In this document: piece after piece, positions 13,669 through 15,578 of the stretch
Numbering within the stretch: position 1 is the stretch's first letter
Layout: each line of letters starts with the position of its first letter
Source of the DNA: an uncultured Oscillospiraceae bacterium
GTDB lineage: Bacteria; Bacillota; Clostridia; Oscillospirales; Ruminococcaceae
Direction of reading: 5' to 3'
DNA length: 15,578 nucleotides
Assembly: GCA_934457235.1 (NCBI GenBank)
Contig: CAKSHT010000040.1
Span: forward strand, 1 to 15,578
Position numbers and translations under genes: made by a program
The notes under the pieces: model-generated
The model's database searches: none
What the model was told of the DNA's origin: nothing
The model's input: only the letters and a program-made list of their open reading frames with translations

Positions 13669-14862
13669 TTAGTCGATTATCTTGAAACCGGCTTCTGTCA
13701 GAGCCGTTCTGATCTGATTGAGGTGTTCGAAGTTCCTTGTTTCCATCTCAATACGCAGGTAGCAGCCGTTGATATCGGAGTTGCCAACATGCTCGTGGTG
13801 TACGCCGACAACATTGCCTCCAAGTCCGGCGATTATCTTGGAAACGCCGAGCAGCTGACCGGGCTTGTCCATAAGCTCAATATTGAGCAGTGCAGTTCTT
13901 CCGGACTTGACAAGACCGCGGTGAATGACGCGGGACAGGATAGTAACGTCAATGTTACCGCCGGAAACCAGGCACACTACCTTCTTGCCCTTTACGGGGA
14001 TTTTATTGAACATGGTAGCCGCAACGGAAACGGCGCCAGCGCCCTCGGAAATGAGCTTCTGCTGCTCAATGAGAGCCAGGATAGCGGCTGCGATCTCGTC
14101 GTCCGTTACTGTAACTATTTCATCAACATACTTACTGCATATGTCGAATGTGTGCTGACCGGGTTCCTTGACCTTGATTCCGTCTGCGATGGTAGAAACA
14201 TCGTCAAGACGCTCGATCTTGCCGTCCCTTATGGAATTGACCATGCTGGGAGCGCCGGCAGCCTGGACGCCGTAAACCTTGATGTTCGGGTTGAGCTGCT
14301 TTATGGTGAAAGCCACGCCGGAGATAAGTCCGCCGCCGCCGATAGGAACTACGACAGCGTCAACGTCCGGGAGCTGTTCGAGTACTTCAAGACCGATTGT
14401 GCCCTGACCTGCGATAACGTCCTCGTCGTCGAACGGGTGGATAAAGGTGTACCCCTTTTCGTCGCGCAGCTGGAGCGCCTTTGCGTATGCGTCGTCGTAT
14501 ACGCCATCTACCAGGCAGACCTCAGCGCCATAGGACTTCGTAGCCTCTACCTTGGAAATCGGCGCGCCGTCCGGCAGGCAGATAAGGGACTTGATCCCTG
14601 CTCTGGAAGCAGCAAGGGCAACGCCCTGTGCGTGGTTACCTGCGGAGCATGCGATAACGCCCTTTGCCTTCTCCTCATCGCTGAGCTGGGAGATCTTGAA
14701 GTACGCGCCGCGTACCTTGAACGAACCGGTAACCTGGAGGTTCTCGGTCTTGAGGTAAACATCGCAGTCCTTGTTGATCTTGGGAGCCTTGATGAGGTCG
14801 GTTTCCCTGATTACTTCCTTGAGAACATGTGATGCCTTGTAAACCTTGTCTAATGTCAGCAT
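13669..14862 (-). CDS. ilvA: threonine ammonia-lyase with C-terminal ACT domain
   Basis: PLP enzyme that converts threonine to 2-oxobutanoate and ammonia, the first committed step to isoleucine; it may also act on serine. The 397-residue protein has PLP lysine K49 in TGSFKVRGAY, SAGNHAQG (73-80), phosphate-binding GGGG (175-178) in PIGGGGLISG, SEGAGA (272-277) and SGGN (300-303). A single ACT-like regulatory domain covers about 323-397 (LLNIELMDKPGQLLGVSKI). This short form with one ACT domain differs from the ~510-residue E. coli IlvA. It resembles enzymes called either catabolic or biosynthetic in Firmicutes. The ATG at 14862 follows GGAGGAG. A ~370-nt attenuator leader with a T-box-like element lies upstream, and ridA follows on the same strand. 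The leader, if specific for isoleucine, argues for a biosynthetic role. Confidence 0.93.
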   Translation of the reverse strand: MLTLDKVYKASHVLKEVIRETDLIKAPKINKDCDVYLKTENLQVTGSFKVRGAYFKISQLSDEEKAKGVIACSAGNHAQGVALAASRAGIKSLICLPDGAPISKVEATKSYGAEVCLVDGVYDDAYAKALQLRDEKGYTFIHPFDDEDVIAGQGTIGLEVLEQLPDVDAVVVPIGGGGLISGVAFTIKQLNPNIKVYGVQAAGAPSMVNSIRDGKIERLDDVSTIADGIKVKEPGQHTFDICSKYVDEIVTVTDDEIAAAILALIEQQKLISEGAGAVSVAATMFNKIPVKGKKVVCLVSGGNIDVTILSRVIHRGLVKSGRTALLNIELMDKPGQLLGVSKIIAGLGGNVVGVHHEHVGNSDINGCYLRIEMETRNFEHLNQIRTALTEAGFKIID

Positions 14863-14938
14863 AAAAAACTCCTCCTGCCGCTGTGCGGCGATTATTCCGC
14901 CGGTGTGCTTCCGGCTTTGCGGGTGCAGAGGAGCAGCT

Positions 14939-14978
14939 AAAACAGAAAATGCCCTCTTTACGGGTGGTAAGAGGGCAT
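14939..14978 (-). terminator. attenuator terminator in the ilvA leader
   Basis: On the minus strand ATGCCCTCTT (14978-14969) pairs with AAGAGGGCAT (14958-14949) and is followed by TTTCTGTTTT (14948-14939). It lies 77 bases upstream of the ilvA start and well inside the transcript, so it works as an attenuator rather than as the end of another gene. Confidence 0.82.
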
Positions 14979-15235
14979 AGTATTAAGCCAAAATCAGCCT
15001 CTGTACATCCATCAATGCACTTCCCTATAACGGTGGAAATCCGTACGATCTTAATATCCGGCGGGGCTGTCTCGCTATACGCCGGGGTTCAGACTGTCTG
15101 CTTCGGGCGGATCACACGCGGATGCTTTACTGCCTTGCACCAGACGGCAGCTCTCTGGAAAAGCGGACTCGACATGTGGCGGAAAACCGCACCCATCAAC
15201 GCATTTATTGATCTGCTGCACGGAAATATCCGTAC
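14979..15235 (-). promoter_or_regulatory. T-box-like leader of ilvA-ridA, probable isoleucine sensor
   Basis: Transcript predicted from about 15235. The tip of T-box stem I is clear: AGAGAG (15156-15151), CTGCC (15150-15146), a TGGTG-containing loop, then GGCAG (15134-15130). This matches the AGAGAG-stem-GGTG-stem distal element of the family. On the 3' side GTG-ATC-CGCCC gives a candidate specifier ATC (15112-15110), an isoleucine codon, which suits ilvA. A downstream attenuator terminator (14939-14978) completes the design. The standard antiterminator sequence TGGNACCGCG is not found, so this is either a divergent or decayed T-box, or another leader class. The 5' end and the segment after stem I share degenerate direct repeats. 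Confidence 0.6.
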
Positions 15236-15241
15236 AATGAG

Positions 15242-15270
15242 ATTATACACCCCTCCGCATGATTTGTCAA
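15242..15270 (-). promoter_or_regulatory. consensus promoter of the ilvA-ridA leader
   Basis: On the minus strand there is a perfect TTGACA (15270-15265), a 17-nt spacer and a perfect TATAAT (15247-15242). Confidence 0.87.
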
Positions 15271-15309
15271 GTGTTTTCTGAAATTTCGGCGAAATATTCC
15301 TGCATGGTC

Positions 15310-15345
15310 AAAAATCCGGGAGGTCGCACACAACGACCTCCCGGA
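15310..15345 (-). terminator. intrinsic terminator after the NhaC-like gene
   Basis: On the minus strand TCCGGGAGGTCG (15345-15334) pairs with CGACCTCCCGGA (15326-15315) over a 7-nt loop, followed by UUUUU (15314-15310). Confidence 0.92.
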
Positions 15346-15358
15346 AGAGCTATTCAGT

Positions 15359-15578
15359 TCACTTCTGCTTTTTTCCGAGCAGAGCCTTCAGCAGGAACAG
15401 CAGTCCCAGCATAAGCACCACAGAAATGCCGAGCACCACGAACACATTCTGGATAAAACCGGAGATGAGGTAGCCGACTACGCACACGCCAGCAACCGTC
15501 AGCGCATACGGCAGCTGCGTTGAAACGTGGTTGACGTGGTCGCACTGCGCTCCGGTGGAAGCCATGATAGTGGTATCC
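15359..15578 (-). CDS. NhaC-like Na+/H+ antiporter, C-terminal fragment (cut by window edge)
   Basis: Only the last 72 codons are inside the window; the gene continues beyond the right edge. The frame runs through codons for DTTIMASTGAQCDHVNHV at the edge, which resembles the SDTT-STGA-CDH-HV-TQ motif near the C-terminus of NhaC-family Na+/H+ antiporters. Two hydrophobic stretches follow (about 20 residues each, VAGVCVVGYLISGF and VFVVLGISVVLMLGLLFLL), and it ends in a lysine-rich tail GKKQK. The internal ATG near the edge is not the true start. Members are multi-spanning inner-membrane exchangers that keep sodium low or pH steady. Some family members exchange malate/lactate or amines, so the exact substrate is open. 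Terminator 15310-15345 follows. Confidence 0.78.
   Translation of the reverse strand, partial: DTTIMASTGAQCDHVNHVSTQLPYALTVAGVCVVGYLISGFIQNVFVVLGISVVLMLGLLFLLKALLGKKQK

Noticed and set aside
13186..14832. A 548-codon plus-strand open frame covering ridA and ilvA in antisense
   Set aside because: It starts inside the SLOG gene, has no ribosome binding site, gives a low-complexity Cys/Gly/Leu/Asp-rich translation with no motif, and lies opposite two well-identified genes. Long antisense frames are a by-product of codon bias in GC-rich codon positions.
14883..15281. A 132-codon plus-strand frame across the ilvA leader
   Set aside because: It lies opposite the attenuator leader, has no ribosome binding site, and its translation has no recognisable features.

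Overview
The window looks like the chromosome of a low-GC-lineage Firmicute with moderate GC, most probably an Oscillospirales/Ruminococcaceae-type Clostridium relative. The evidence is strong AGGAGG-type ribosome binding sites, near-consensus TTGACA-17-TATAAT promoters, a T-box-like leader, a Clostridia-style zinc-ribbon membrane protein and an MnmM (YtqB) homologue. There is no phage, IS element or CRISPR array. Most genes are housekeeping or metabolic, and the unusual content is in the non-coding DNA.

Layout. Positions 1-200 hold a palindromic, repeat-like intergenic sequence. Positions 234-334 (minus) form a compact promoter-to-terminator unit for a ~65-nt RNA that overlaps leftover small reading frames, resembling the antitoxin half of a type I toxin-antitoxin locus. 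A tRNA-Ser(GCU) with its own promoter and terminator follows (minus). A diguanylate-cyclase-like gene (875-2155, plus) sits behind a textbook sigma-28 (flagellar sigma) promoter.

From 7802 down to 2161, all on the minus strand, is one probable operon. It has a consensus promoter, a structured leader with an unlisted 25-codon leader peptide (7645-7722), metN-metI-metQ (methionine importer), an FAD-linked 2-hydroxyacid dehydrogenase and a class I aminotransferase, and it ends in a bidirectional terminator. Together these could import methionine-type compounds and convert a 2-hydroxy acid to the 2-oxo acid and then to the amino acid.

Next come a cytoplasmic SGNH esterase/lipase-fold protein (minus), then divergently mnmM (tRNA wobble-uridine methyltransferase), an 898-residue zinc-ribbon/single-pass membrane protein of unknown function, and a YpsA-like SLOG protein (all plus). 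The right end carries ilvA-ridA (minus): threonine ammonia-lyase with the deaminase that clears its reactive enamine product. They lie behind a ~370-nt attenuator leader with a T-box stem I-like element and a terminator. The window ends inside an NhaC-like Na+/H+ antiporter gene (minus, only its C-terminal end is present).
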